The notes: a model not told the origin generated them from the letters alone. DNA of 64,000 bases from Nitrosomonas sp. Is79A3 (GCF_000219585.1 NC_015731.1:2604001-2668000), one strand, 5' to 3'; shown: positions 29,948 to 40,378, numbered from the stretch's first letter. A program made the numbers and translations.

Positions 29948-30453
29948 AAAGAGCACTTGCGCTGATCTGTGTTTTGTTTTTGTTTGCTTGCGCTAAGCCA
30001 GCATTCAAAGACGAATTTGAAAGCGACAAACCCTGGATTGAACAACTGACACAACTCCCCGCTTACCCGGATGACAAAAATTTGATGGCATTCGATGCAG
30101 GTGCTGTCAGCGGTAACAAATATTTCGTTGACACAACCTCCATCAAAATAGGTGAAGATGGTGTCATTCGCTTTAGCTTGGTTATCAAATCCTCTGCAGG
30201 CGCCTTGAATGTCAGTTATGAAGGTATCCGCTGCGCCACTAGAGAAAGAAAAGTATATGCATTGGGCCGGAATGATAAAACCTGGACACAACCTCGCGTA
30301 TCGGAATGGCAAAAACTCGACTTTGTCCGGCAATTTTATGCACAACGAGAACTCTCCAAAAATATCTTTTGTCCCCACCAGCAAATTGTAAACACCGCTG
30401 AAGAAGCCATCCAGGCTTTAAAAGCAGGGATGCATCGAAGCATTTTCCGTTAG
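29944..30453 (+). CDS. CNP1-like family lipoprotein
   Basis: 169 residues. A lipoprotein signal (LFLFACAK, Cys16) indicates membrane attachment. The body resembles the CNP1-like family, with FVDTTSIKIGEDGVIRFSLV and EGIRCATRERKVYALG; function unknown. ATGA overlap with the Fe-S/DUF3501 gene shows co-translation. The gene converges with the TcA toxin gene, 95 bp apart. Confidence 0.8.
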   Translation: MKRALALICVLFLFACAKPAFKDEFESDKPWIEQLTQLPAYPDDKNLMAFDAGAVSGNKYFVDTTSIKIGEDGVIRFSLVIKSSAGALNVSYEGIRCATRERKVYALGRNDKTWTQPRVSEWQKLDFVRQFYAQRELSKNIFCPHQQIVNTAEEAIQALKAGMHRSIFR

Positions 30454-30486
30454 GGGATTCTGATTCTGGCTCGTTTCGCTTTCACA

Positions 30487-30534
30487 ATCTAACCTGGCAG
30501 GTATCATGGGGTCTCTGAAACTGCCGGATTAGAT
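30487..30534. terminator. Hairpin between convergent CNP1-like and TcA genes
   Basis: Imperfect 14-bp stem, ATCTAACCTGGCAG (30487-30500) against CTGCCGGATTAGAT (30521-30534), 12 of 14 paired. It lies where both transcripts should end, but has no clear U-tract, so the call is tentative. Confidence 0.4.
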
Positions 30535-30548
30535 ATGACTTGACTAGT

Positions 30549-33500
30549 TCAAATAGATTGAATCAGTTTCACAAACTTGTACTTAACTATCAGCATTAAT
30601 TCTTCAAGATCTTTTAAACTTCCTACCACTGACAATTCAAATTCCTCACCAAGTTGAATAGCGGTAGTATTGCCACGACACAGTTTCCATTCATCTTTTT
30701 TTTCTAAAGTAATAGTCTCATCACCATTAATTTTTTTAATTTTTATTGAATAAGAATTAGGATATCCATCAACCTGAGCAATGATTATAACGTCCTCAAT
30801 TGTTGGCGTTGTTTCAAGAATCTGAGCCAAATAGGGCAATCTGGTTTTGTCAATTTTCAACTTGAGAGAGTTATTTTTCTTAAATAAATTCCACTCACTA
30901 GGTAAATCGTGCTTCAGACTCAAGGCTATATGCAAGCCTGTTTCATTCAATGCCTGTTCAATATTTGCAAGCTGGTCTGATAGTGATTTCGCTGCCGCTA
31001 ATTTTAGGCGCTCACCGCCTTCGCTGGCGGTATATTTGAGATGGATAATTGCATCTGAAATAGTGCGATAGTCATATTGCCTGATTGTCGGCAATTCCAA
31101 ACGCCATTTACTAATAGCACCGGCACCTTCAAATGGTAAATAGCGTTCATCCTTGAAGTTAAGCTCAAACACACCGCTATCATTCTGCGCAGAACTGACC
31201 GCAACTGCATCGATCGGAATAATATAAGTGCTAAAGCGTGCATCCGTCTCCTCAGTATCTTCTAGATATGCTTTGCCGCTGATTGCCGTATTCCGGAATT
31301 TATTTTCCATAAGCCTGAGGGTAGCATTGACGCCCGTGTAGGGACCAGCAATACAAGGAATTGAAAGTGATACCGATTTGATGCGACGTTTGTAATGACC
31401 CGGATAATCCAAGTCAAACAATACTTCCGGTATAACAAACTCACACTTCCCGGTTTCTCTAAGTTTTATCAATGCCAAGGGATCAAGTTGCTTGAGAGAA
31501 AAATGCTTAGTGATCTCGTAATCATAGCCACGTTCATTTTGATACGCGGCTTCAAGCTGTTTTAGTCCGACATAGAGCTGCTCACCCGCCAGCAAACCAT
31601 CCCGTCCAGCATCAAAATAACCTGCTTGAATGAAATTGGCACTGCTGACGCCTCGTTCAAAGCAATAGGTTTTCTCGGCTTTTTTCGCAAGGTCATAAGC
31701 GAGATTATAAACTTGATGATATAAAGTTTTTAAACTGCCCCGCATCCAAGTATATAGCTCTCCATTGGAATATTTATTCTTTAAAAATTCTTCCATCTCA
31801 ATGGAGTTGTCTATTGCCTTCTGTTGGTTAGTTATTTCCTGATTGGCAATATCAATACGTATTTGCTGAGTGGTAATTTGCTTGTCGATCTGTTTTAGCT
31901 CATAACCGGCAGCGTTGGCTTGAAAAATACGATCTTGTATGGCGCGGGTAAAGCTGCCTTTTTTTCCTGCGCTGGAACTTGCAAAAGAAAGATCACTAGC
32001 ATGTACCTGCAGTCCTCTTGCAACCGCTTGGGCGGCATTTCCAAGGTTGATTCCTCCCCACTTTACGCCTGCTCCTATACCAATTGGCTTGACATCACCG
32101 AATAAATCAGGGATCAGGTGCATAATGCTGGCTGTAGTTTCAACGATGCCGATGCCTCTATTCCAGTCCTGTGCCTCGCTTGCCTTATCCATATCCTCTT
32201 TTTCATAAGAAATCAATTTCAATCCACTCTCATCAACAGGAGCCTCTATACTATTCGCTAATTCAGAAAAATCACTATCAAGCCCTGGAACTTTACCAGT
32301 ATCTTCTCCAATCAATTGCAAGTAATACTTCATCCTGGCTTCCGGACCCTTACGGTTCTGTTGCAGGCTTTCATTATTCTTTTGCGCTTCTTCCCATTGT
32401 TTTTTCTTGATTTCCATCACCAGATTCTGCATCACGCCCTCATGTTTTGCGCGAATAAGGGCTATCGTTTCATTATCTTTTTTCTCGATAGCAGATAGCA
32501 TAGCTCCGCCTAAGGATTTAAGCTCATTACATAGCTCCAGCGCTTTTTGGAGCAAGTAATAGAAACGGTAATTAGGCATTGGGGTATTAAGATCATTCAA
32601 TACCGACGCGATGCTCAGTCCTTGAGCAGCCGCTTTCACTAATAATGCCGGATCAATGGGTGGTTCGAATAAAGGAAGTTTTCGGAAGATACCTTCGATA
32701 TTTTCACAGTGCCGTATCTTATATAATCTATCAGCGATCGTATCCCAATAACCCAGAAGTTTAGGGTTGCTAGGGATACAGAAATATAAAGACGAGGCGA
32801 GACCAAAAATATTGGCAAAAACATATTCACCATTCACCTGGCCATAAGGTAAATTTGTTTGATTACTGAAAGGTGCAGCCAACTCCAACTCAACCATCGC
32901 ATTGCCGAAGGCATCCCATTTATCCAACAAACCCAGGTAAGTCTGCGGTTTAATTTTACCCCGCTTGGGTATCATCATTGGCCGTGGACCCAGTATATGG
33001 CCTGCTAATACATAAAGTTGAGTTGCCTGATTGATGCTCTCAATTGTATCCTGACGGAATAAATAATCTCCCCAGGCAACCAGGTTATCGATATATTTCA
33101 TCACCACCCACTTCATATAAGCAACGGGCCGGCTGCGGGCTACGACATGAGGCATAAATGGCTTACTTCGCCATTCGTTGATGTCACTGTTTACCCTATT
33201 GGGTTTAAGATTATTCAAGATGCTATTTAGAATCTGCTGACTATTGATTTCTCTAAAGGGCTTAAATTGCCAAAAACGGTTATCTTCATCACCTTCTGCA
33301 ATCGGGTTGAACACAAAGTGAAACAACCTCATAGCTTCCTCAAATTGTTGGGCTTTGCAGTGCGCATCCCCTAAAAGCATCGCGGTGTGAAAAAACAACT
33401 CCCAGTTGTAAAGCGCGTAAGGACGCTTAAGCTCGTGATAGATCACAGGTGTAAACGGTATTTGGTCTTGATCAAACTCCCCGTAATCTTCTGAGTTTAT

Positions 33501-36500
33501 GCTGCGATTGAATTTAAAAAACTCTTCCAAACTTTGAGTGTTTATTTTGTTAATTAACTCGGAACTATAGGGATGATAAAAGTTGGTCTGAATCGGATAG
33601 CTATCGAAAATCATATTGTAAGTAGTGCGTTCGAAAGCATAATTATAATTGAAGGCGATGCGGCTATTTTGAAGAGAATGGATTATATTGTTAACATAAT
33701 GGAAGTTATTAGGTAGCCTACCAGGAGGGAGGGCTAGATGTTGATAAATTTTAGAAGGATGAGTTTGCAAATTATTCCCATTAAATTCAAATACTCCTTT
33801 TTTTAATATGAAGAAAGAACCATGAAAATATTCAACCATAATTGCTAAATAAGTCTCATCTTCAGCCCAAATAGGAGTAAAAATATACCTAGAAATTACA
33901 ACAGTAGAACCACCTGGGGGTGGGGGTGGGGGTGGGGGTGGGGGTGGGGGTGCAACAGCTGTTGGAGGAGGAGGAGGTGGTGGTGGTGGTGGTGGTACAA
34001 CTTCAGTGTCGAGATGATATATCGCATCCATGCTCACTTGCTTCTGCGTCCACTTACCATTCCTGTATTCGCTCCAGGCCATTTTTATTTCCCAGTATTC
34101 TGTTGGCCTTGAATCGTTAGGAGTGCCATTTGCAAGATCCTTAATCGATTTATTGGAAGCAATTGCATTGGGTCTTGTTTTCTTCATAAATTGCGGAAAG
34201 AAAACCAATAAACGCCCATTCCAAACTACTGGCGTTAAGTAGCAGCCATTCTTAATAACTTGATGGGTAATTGGGTCTTCAACATCATAACAGGGTATAT
34301 CCACCTGCATTTTCTCCCAGGGATACCAGTTCATTTCGTCTAATGCCAGATAGCGGTAATAAAAGAAATAGGGAGCACTTCGGGTGCGGGAAAATACATG
34401 AAGTTTTGAATTTTTATTCCAAGATTGTGTTGTCGAATTTCTTGTCCCATCAATATAGAAACCTACTACTTCCATATTGGCTACTTCGTCCAATTTATAG
34501 AGGTAAGATTTCAGTGCGTCGATTACATTTTGTTTATTGATGTCTTTTTGTAACAATTCACTTTCAAGTTCTTTAAAGAAAGGACTTTTATCATCCCGCA
34601 GATTGCTCTCAATCCAATTTTCAGGATAAAGGAATACCTTACGATTAGCTTCCCAGATTCTATAGCGTTGCATCCATTCCCAACGTCCCCTATCTAAAAT
34701 ATCAGGACCTATTTGATTATGTTCTTTTTCTAGTCCAAGAAAACAGCGCTGTATGAATAATTGCACTGATGATATTGCCTGCTTGATGCGTGAGGTTTCC
34801 ATACAGGCTTCCATTTGCACATCAATCAGAAAATATTCAAATAACCCATCCGCATCGGTGACATTCCAGGCAATCAACTCTTTTTGTTGCAGCAAATAGG
34901 CGATCAATGCTTCCTTCTGATTGTTCCTAAGCTGGTCATTGAGCGGCTTAACAACTTGCTCCCAATCAGTTGGGTCATATTTAGCCCGAACAGCATTTTT
35001 GATGCCATCGGCTATTTCTCGACCACCGCTAAAAGGAAAAGCCCATTCGAAAAGCGAATCGATGTCGATGCCCATTTTTCCGGCTACCGTAAATGCTTTT
35101 TGTAGCTTCAGCAGATTCTTTTCATTGAGATAATCCTCTAACTTATCAATACTGAAATTATCGAAAGGTTTACTAACAATCAATTTATCGATGTTTTCTT
35201 TCTTCCAGGTGGTCAGTTCAGCTATTTTTTGGCTAAGTTGTGCCACATCCGATATGCTGTCATATACCCAGCTCCAAAATCCGAGTAAGTTCAGTTTGGT
35301 TTGTGGTAATGAATTGCGCAGCCGCGTATACGCTTCCAATCGCAACCAATGTAAAAGAGTAGGTTTATTGAAATTCAACTCATCAAAGTTTGTATTGTTT
35401 TGATCTAGAAACCTTATCTCATCTGTACTTAAATCGAAAGTTGAGACCAACATAGCCGCTTTTTTCAAAACAGTTAAGGCTGGCTCACATTGATCGGAAG
35501 CAAAGTCGGGTATCAACGCCGAAGTTGGAATTGTAGTAACGCTGGAAACGGGCGTTTTCCAGAAAATATTTTCAAGCTCCACGCCCTCTGCCGCCAGTTT
35601 ATATAATTTCCCATTCTGTAAAGCTAAGGACGTACTCCACCATTCATTGGGAGGTTCATCCTGTTGCGTAAAATCCAAAAAGTCTCCATCGATGCTGAGA
35701 ATAGGTTTGGCATCACTTTTTTTAACAATAAACGTATAGTCGATATCGGCAGAAGGAATTAAATAGCCACTCCAATCACGTACTAACATCGAGAATGGGA
35801 TTTCAGTAACGCCAGAAGCAAGTGTTTCCCAGAGAATATTTTTTGGCACTAATCTTCTAAGAACCAGCTTATATGAGTTCCCAGCTTGTAAAGCTACAGC
35901 TGATGAACTCCGCCATTCATCGGCAGCAGTTGTCGGATTCGTAAAATCCAAAATACTCCCATCAATGCTAACAAAAGGATGGGTGTTGCTGTTTTTAACA
36001 ATAAATGTATAACTAGCATTGACATCAGGTGTTAGCTTCCCATTCCAGTTGTTCTCACTGTTCTTGATTTTTTCAAAAATATCGTAAATTGGTGTTACAG
36101 GTGCTCCGAGTTTCAGTATCTCCGACACCAAAACATCGGTAATTTTGTTATCAAGATCAATTAAACTGGAGAGCGTATTTATTATGAAACGATGGATTAA
36201 TTGGCAGCGCAAATAGGGCAAAAAGATCTCCAGAAAGGCTACTTTCTTTTGCGGAGCAGTATTGGTGTCTGTACCCCCAACAGGAATTTTATCTAACGGA
36301 ATCAGTACATCGCCCACGGTGATAATCTCTTCTAGCCGTTTTTTTTCGGCGGTTGATTTTTCTTTTTCGTTGTCAAATACACCCGATAGGAGCTCTTTAA
36401 ATAATTTAGTTTGCTGATTTTGAATTCGTTTGAGTGCGGCATCCCATGCGGTTTTTTTACTGGGATCATTATTGAGGGCTTTATAGTCGCTAACCTCAAC

Positions 36501-39500
36501 TGCAGTTAAAATACCTGTAATCTGGACAGTTCCGTTTTTATCATACTTGAGTTTCTTTTTTAGAGTTTTCTCGTCCGATAAAGTGATGTCCAGATTCTCA
36601 GGTGCATTGGTCGAAAATACATTTGTACCCTCCAACAAGCCAATAATTTTCTCAACCGAGCCGACTTCAAAAAGCAAGCTGGCTTTTGTTTGTATGAAAG
36701 CACTGGTTGCTTGTTCCTGAATATTTATTTTTTCTAATTCACCCTCAGGAATAGCTGCATTGGCTTGTAAATCTTTAATAGACGCGTCGGCTTGTAAATC
36801 TTTATGCGCTTCGTCGATGGCGTTTAAGCCATCATATAAGGTTTTGCTGAGTTGCAAAATCTTATTTTGTGTAAGAGCAAAAGGTTTTTTCTCGTCATCT
36901 ATATTTCTTATAATGTAATTCAGTTGCTGATAAGTAAAGCCAGCATCGTCCATTTTCTCCCAGTATTCAATGAACTTGAGAGTTGCGTGGGGATTTTGAA
37001 AAATATTATCGGAGGGCATGCTACTGCTCGCGAGAGCTGAAGGCAGATCCTGAAGAATATTGTTGAACAATGGCAAGATACTGATGAAGGCAGGAATTCT
37101 TAAGCCGAGTACTTTGGATAATAAACGGTAACGATAAAGCGTAGACAAATTAGCCAGAGTTAACTCGTCTTGCAAATGAGCATCCTTTATGATGGCTTCA
37201 ATATCATCGGCAGAAAGGTTGAGCGCCGCCATCACAGCCGGGAAATGATCGCTCAATTTAGCATTGCCAGATAAATAATTCCCGCTACTATCAGCCTTAA
37301 ATACTTTATCAATCCCCAAAATGTTATGGGTGAGAAACAGGCGTTGATAAAGCGATTTCTCCCCGGTAGTACTGATAGTCGTCCAGAAACAGACCAGCTT
37401 GATGAGTTCAAGCCCTGTTTTATCCAGTAGTTTTTTTACCGCTACTAGCTGATGAATTAGATGAGGATCAATGTCGAAGACATGGGTACAGGTATCTTGG
37501 ACCCAGCCAACACAATCATCGCTATCGCCAGCCTCATTACTCTCCCAACCTAACTTACGCAATAAAAGATTCACCAAGGAATCATCGCGATCAGCTGTGG
37601 CGAAGATTCTGTTTGAAGGGTTTATATTTTCGTTCCCCAGATTCTCTGGGGTGGTGAGACCAATAATCGCTTTATCCGTTTCATTAATCGTCCAACCCAA
37701 CTTGCGCCATAAACGAATAAAGCGATGAATCCGATCATACTCCTCAACGGTCAGAGGCGTGCCATCCAAATGTTGCAATAGTGCGGTATCAAGATCACAA
37801 CTGTCTGTTTGAGTAAACATGATCAGATATAATTCGTCTCCAATGTAAGCAAACCTACCTGCCTCACCTTTATCTCCAATGAAATCAGCAAACGTTATTG
37901 GCGACGAAGTATCTTTAAACGTTATTTTCCCAGTTTCTTTATCAATAGTCCCTTCGGACTTCTCTTTTGATGATAGGATCAGAATTTTACAATCGTCGAT
38001 CCTTCCTATAATTATTCCGTCATTTCTAATATACCCATTAACACACCCTTTTCCATTTTCAATCACGATCATCTTGCCTAAATTCTCAAAATGGTACTTA
38101 ACCCAGCAAATGATGTCTTTTTTAGTAATTTCCAAACGATCTTGGTTGGGTTTAGGACAACTCAACGCTTCTTTATCGGTTAACAGTTCAATTTGTTCTT
38201 TAAGCAACATCAGCACATCAGCGCTCTCCTCCTTGTCTACTAAACTTGCCAAATATTCCGCCATTTTATCTATGCCGACTGCTTGGACAAAAAGTTGCAA
38301 AAACCGATAGCTAAATTGCAAGCTTTCCATGATAAATTTTGATTTTCCTCTTGGCATACAAGGATTGATTGTCTCTGTCTTCATCAGATCAACCAACTCA
38401 AAATAATCTATCCCGGTACGTCTAATAAACTCTTGTTTAATGAGCCTGAGTCCATTATCGCTACGCATGGTGACATCATCGTCAAAACCAAAGTATTTAC
38501 AAACCGGTTGTAATCCAATCAATTCTTGATATTGCGCATCGGTTAATGATCCACCTTCTTTTTCCTTCAATGCCTTGCTTGAGAAATCCTCCTTGGTCAG
38601 AATCACATATTCTTCTCTAGTTAACTCTAAAAATTCAGCATCAACACCTCTATCCAGGGCTTCCTTAACTAAGCGAGTATGTTCTGCATCCAATCCTGTT
38701 TTATTTTTCTTGAAGGTTTCAAACAGTTCATGGCGACTAGTATTTAATTGTTTTAGATAAATTCTTGCTGCATCAACCGGTTGATGATAGGGTAAGTTAA
38801 ATGGATAAACTGCACTTTGCAGAATGTCATACGCTTGATACTCAGTGTGCTGCGGCTCAGCTAACAGTTCAGCGCTAGTCTCATCTTCTACATTGAAAGG
38901 TTTGGTGTGTGTAAAAGCTACATAGCTTTCCATGACCTCATTAACAAGATCTATGTAGGGTAGAACGGTACTCGTGTTTTGGCAGGTAAGTTCCAAACAC
39001 CCCAAATCAGGGCGCCGGTCAAAGAGCTTTTCAAGGGGTGTGCCGGAGATGTCTTTCGGATCGGTTTTAACTTCCACCTCTCCGGTAGCATCTGGATCGA
39101 GGTTGTTGTTGCGTAAATAGTTCAGCAATTCCACAAAATATGCCGCCGCGCTATAGACTGAGTTGCATTCTCCACATTCGCAAAAATCAGCATCACCAAA
39201 CAGCAAATCCCAGGAAAGATTATGTTTTATAAGTGCTTCTTGTGCCATCTCCATCACACTCGTCGCAGGAGTGAAGTCCGCGCGCATCATTTTTGCATTC
39301 GAACTGTCAGGCACACTCAAACTTTTATCAATCAAAGCAACGCCTGTCGGTTGGCTACCTTCTCGAACAGCCATTAGCATTTGTTCATTGCGCACACGTG
39401 TCTGTTGAGCATTATCATGAATCTGCGCAATCGTGTTATCGTCCAGGCCCTTACTGCTCATCATTGCCATAAATTGCTTTGGAGGCATGTCGGAAATTTG

Positions 39501-40187
39501 TAAAGCCGTATGGAATTTGGCATTGTAAAGAACAGGAACTGCATCAGAGACCGGGCTTACAGCCACAATGCGCTGCAAGGTTTTAAGTTGCGTTTTTACC
39601 GCTTCCTGGGATTTGGCAGGAATATTTTTCAGAACCTCTTCATTTTTGAGAATCTCATAAATAGAAGTGGTCTTAATATTGAAATCAAGTCTCTTTCCCA
39701 AAATGGCTGCAACATTGGCACCAATGGAGTCATTCAAAATAGGCACTTGCGGGTCTTTTACCATGTTGACTAACATCGCTGTTGGTTCCATGTGAAAAAG
39801 TTTTCGATGCAGGTTGTGGGCAAAAGCTTCTTTATCGTCCGCTGACTCTACTGCCTCAGTAGCTTTCACTTTTTCAATGAATTTTGTTTTACTTAAATTT
39901 AACGCAATATCCCGCATGGAGTTGATATTGTCGTCTTGCTGAAAAACCGATATCACCTGCGCGTTATCACTACTCCACTCGGCAAGGTGGTGAGTGAACT
40001 CCAACTTGCTAAGCACCTTATCGGTAAAACCTTCTTTGCCCGTCAGCTCGGACTTAGTGGCAGTCCAATCCCCCTTGTTCTTATTGAAGATTTCTTCAAA
40101 AGCTTGTTGATGTTCGTCAGCTTTCAAATCGAATTTGAAAAAATTTACCTTTTGGGCGAATTTCTGGGTTTCATTAAAGGCTGACAT
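30549..40187 (-). CDS. Tc toxin complex TcA subunit
   Basis: 3212 residues; the receptor-binding and translocation pore subunit of an ABC/Tc toxin, which forms a pentamer. Visible in order: an alpha-helical N-region; the VRP1-like segment with FCECGECNSVYSAAAYFVEL (Cys336, Cys338, Cys341) and RRPDLGCLELTCQNT; a duplicated PA14-like module (about 1378-1561); a neuraminidase-like/ABC-toxin N region with VVWNGRLLVFFPQFM; two polyproline runs (2065-2075 and 2080-2091); the long pore helices (about 2760-2835); and the C-terminal TcB-binding domain with RYLPFEGAGAISKWRLELP. Most TcA proteins are about 2500 residues, so this one is long. AGGAGG lies 7 nt before the ATG. No signal peptide. Its partner TcB-TcC gene lies 2.6 kb upstream on the same strand. 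Confidence 0.9.
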   Translation of the reverse strand: MSAFNETQKFAQKVNFFKFDLKADEHQQAFEEIFNKNKGDWTATKSELTGKEGFTDKVLSKLEFTHHLAEWSSDNAQVISVFQQDDNINSMRDIALNLSKTKFIEKVKATEAVESADDKEAFAHNLHRKLFHMEPTAMLVNMVKDPQVPILNDSIGANVAAILGKRLDFNIKTTSIYEILKNEEVLKNIPAKSQEAVKTQLKTLQRIVAVSPVSDAVPVLYNAKFHTALQISDMPPKQFMAMMSSKGLDDNTIAQIHDNAQQTRVRNEQMLMAVREGSQPTGVALIDKSLSVPDSSNAKMMRADFTPATSVMEMAQEALIKHNLSWDLLFGDADFCECGECNSVYSAAAYFVELLNYLRNNNLDPDATGEVEVKTDPKDISGTPLEKLFDRRPDLGCLELTCQNTSTVLPYIDLVNEVMESYVAFTHTKPFNVEDETSAELLAEPQHTEYQAYDILQSAVYPFNLPYHQPVDAARIYLKQLNTSRHELFETFKKNKTGLDAEHTRLVKEALDRGVDAEFLELTREEYVILTKEDFSSKALKEKEGGSLTDAQYQELIGLQPVCKYFGFDDDVTMRSDNGLRLIKQEFIRRTGIDYFELVDLMKTETINPCMPRGKSKFIMESLQFSYRFLQLFVQAVGIDKMAEYLASLVDKEESADVLMLLKEQIELLTDKEALSCPKPNQDRLEITKKDIICWVKYHFENLGKMIVIENGKGCVNGYIRNDGIIIGRIDDCKILILSSKEKSEGTIDKETGKITFKDTSSPITFADFIGDKGEAGRFAYIGDELYLIMFTQTDSCDLDTALLQHLDGTPLTVEEYDRIHRFIRLWRKLGWTINETDKAIIGLTTPENLGNENINPSNRIFATADRDDSLVNLLLRKLGWESNEAGDSDDCVGWVQDTCTHVFDIDPHLIHQLVAVKKLLDKTGLELIKLVCFWTTISTTGEKSLYQRLFLTHNILGIDKVFKADSSGNYLSGNAKLSDHFPAVMAALNLSADDIEAIIKDAHLQDELTLANLSTLYRYRLLSKVLGLRIPAFISILPLFNNILQDLPSALASSSMPSDNIFQNPHATLKFIEYWEKMDDAGFTYQQLNYIIRNIDDEKKPFALTQNKILQLSKTLYDGLNAIDEAHKDLQADASIKDLQANAAIPEGELEKINIQEQATSAFIQTKASLLFEVGSVEKIIGLLEGTNVFSTNAPENLDITLSDEKTLKKKLKYDKNGTVQITGILTAVEVSDYKALNNDPSKKTAWDAALKRIQNQQTKLFKELLSGVFDNEKEKSTAEKKRLEEIITVGDVLIPLDKIPVGGTDTNTAPQKKVAFLEIFLPYLRCQLIHRFIINTLSSLIDLDNKITDVLVSEILKLGAPVTPIYDIFEKIKNSENNWNGKLTPDVNASYTFIVKNSNTHPFVSIDGSILDFTNPTTAADEWRSSSAVALQAGNSYKLVLRRLVPKNILWETLASGVTEIPFSMLVRDWSGYLIPSADIDYTFIVKKSDAKPILSIDGDFLDFTQQDEPPNEWWSTSLALQNGKLYKLAAEGVELENIFWKTPVSSVTTIPTSALIPDFASDQCEPALTVLKKAAMLVSTFDLSTDEIRFLDQNNTNFDELNFNKPTLLHWLRLEAYTRLRNSLPQTKLNLLGFWSWVYDSISDVAQLSQKIAELTTWKKENIDKLIVSKPFDNFSIDKLEDYLNEKNLLKLQKAFTVAGKMGIDIDSLFEWAFPFSGGREIADGIKNAVRAKYDPTDWEQVVKPLNDQLRNNQKEALIAYLLQQKELIAWNVTDADGLFEYFLIDVQMEACMETSRIKQAISSVQLFIQRCFLGLEKEHNQIGPDILDRGRWEWMQRYRIWEANRKVFLYPENWIESNLRDDKSPFFKELESELLQKDINKQNVIDALKSYLYKLDEVANMEVVGFYIDGTRNSTTQSWNKNSKLHVFSRTRSAPYFFYYRYLALDEMNWYPWEKMQVDIPCYDVEDPITHQVIKNGCYLTPVVWNGRLLVFFPQFMKKTRPNAIASNKSIKDLANGTPNDSRPTEYWEIKMAWSEYRNGKWTQKQVSMDAIYHLDTEVVPPPPPPPPPPPTAVAPPPPPPPPPPPPGGSTVVISRYIFTPIWAEDETYLAIMVEYFHGSFFILKKGVFEFNGNNLQTHPSKIYQHLALPPGRLPNNFHYVNNIIHSLQNSRIAFNYNYAFERTTYNMIFDSYPIQTNFYHPYSSELINKINTQSLEEFFKFNRSINSEDYGEFDQDQIPFTPVIYHELKRPYALYNWELFFHTAMLLGDAHCKAQQFEEAMRLFHFVFNPIAEGDEDNRFWQFKPFREINSQQILNSILNNLKPNRVNSDINEWRSKPFMPHVVARSRPVAYMKWVVMKYIDNLVAWGDYLFRQDTIESINQATQLYVLAGHILGPRPMMIPKRGKIKPQTYLGLLDKWDAFGNAMVELELAAPFSNQTNLPYGQVNGEYVFANIFGLASSLYFCIPSNPKLLGYWDTIADRLYKIRHCENIEGIFRKLPLFEPPIDPALLVKAAAQGLSIASVLNDLNTPMPNYRFYYLLQKALELCNELKSLGGAMLSAIEKKDNETIALIRAKHEGVMQNLVMEIKKKQWEEAQKNNESLQQNRKGPEARMKYYLQLIGEDTGKVPGLDSDFSELANSIEAPVDESGLKLISYEKEDMDKASEAQDWNRGIGIVETTASIMHLIPDLFGDVKPIGIGAGVKWGGINLGNAAQAVARGLQVHASDLSFASSSAGKKGSFTRAIQDRIFQANAAGYELKQIDKQITTQQIRIDIANQEITNQQKAIDNSIEMEEFLKNKYSNGELYTWMRGSLKTLYHQVYNLAYDLAKKAEKTYCFERGVSSANFIQAGYFDAGRDGLLAGEQLYVGLKQLEAAYQNERGYDYEITKHFSLKQLDPLALIKLRETGKCEFVIPEVLFDLDYPGHYKRRIKSVSLSIPCIAGPYTGVNATLRLMENKFRNTAISGKAYLEDTEETDARFSTYIIPIDAVAVSSAQNDSGVFELNFKDERYLPFEGAGAISKWRLELPTIRQYDYRTISDAIIHLKYTASEGGERLKLAAAKSLSDQLANIEQALNETGLHIALSLKHDLPSEWNLFKKNNSLKLKIDKTRLPYLAQILETTPTIEDVIIIAQVDGYPNSYSIKIKKINGDETITLEKKDEWKLCRGNTTAIQLGEEFELSVVGSLKDLEELMLIVKYKFVKLIQSI
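33916..33996. repeat. Microsatellites coding for two polyproline runs in TcA
   Basis: On the plus strand: GGGGGT repeated six times (33916-33951), then after a 12-bp spacer GGA repeated four times and GGT seven times (33964-33996). On the coding strand these give 12 and 11 prolines separated by TAVA. Both units are multiples of 3 bp, so slippage would change hinge length without breaking the frame. The G-rich template strand could form G-quadruplexes. Confidence 0.9.
35505..36055 (-). repeat. Tandem duplication of a ~92-residue PA14-like module in TcA
   Basis: Two consecutive copies of about 276 bp. Shared landmarks: YTFIVKNSNTHPFVSIDGS and YTFIVKKSDAKPILSIDGD; LDFTNP and LDFTQQ; DEWRSSSAVALQAGNSYKL and NEWWSTSLALQNGKLYKL; NILWETLASGVTEIP and NIFWKTPVSSVTTIP. 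The pattern resembles PA14-type sugar-binding folds (inference). Boundaries approximate. Confidence 0.7.
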
Positions 40188-40316
40188 CGTATCCTCCTGA
40201 ATTTTGATAAAGGTTTAATTCGCTAATAACGTATTGACTTAATGAAAACAAAATTCGCATCATCTAACTCAATATAAAATCATTTTCAATCCAGAGACAT
40301 TTCCTGGAGCTTCCTA

Positions 40317-40378
40317 TCACCCGCCCAGTTATCCGGCAGTAAGCCCAGACGAACGTAGCGGTGGGAACTGGAATGAAA
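40317..40378 (-). pseudogene. Remnant of a REP-associated transposase C-terminus
   Basis: About 60 bp whose minus-strand translation reads SHRYVRLGLLPDNWAG, nearly identical to the C-terminal SFHRYVRLGVLPDNWAG of the intact RAYT at 41692-42222. No upstream coding sequence remains. It lies between tcA and the vapBC-like pair. The rest of the 40188-40569 gap holds the tcA ribosome binding site and the vapB upstream region, nothing else recognised. Confidence 0.65.

Noticed and set aside
33916..33996. CRISPR-like or regulatory tandem array
   Set aside because: Simple microsatellites without spacers, entirely within the tcA reading frame as proline codons.
33920..34120. Plus-strand ORF starting MGVGVGVGV
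   Set aside because: Shadow of the polyproline-coding repeat; no start signal.
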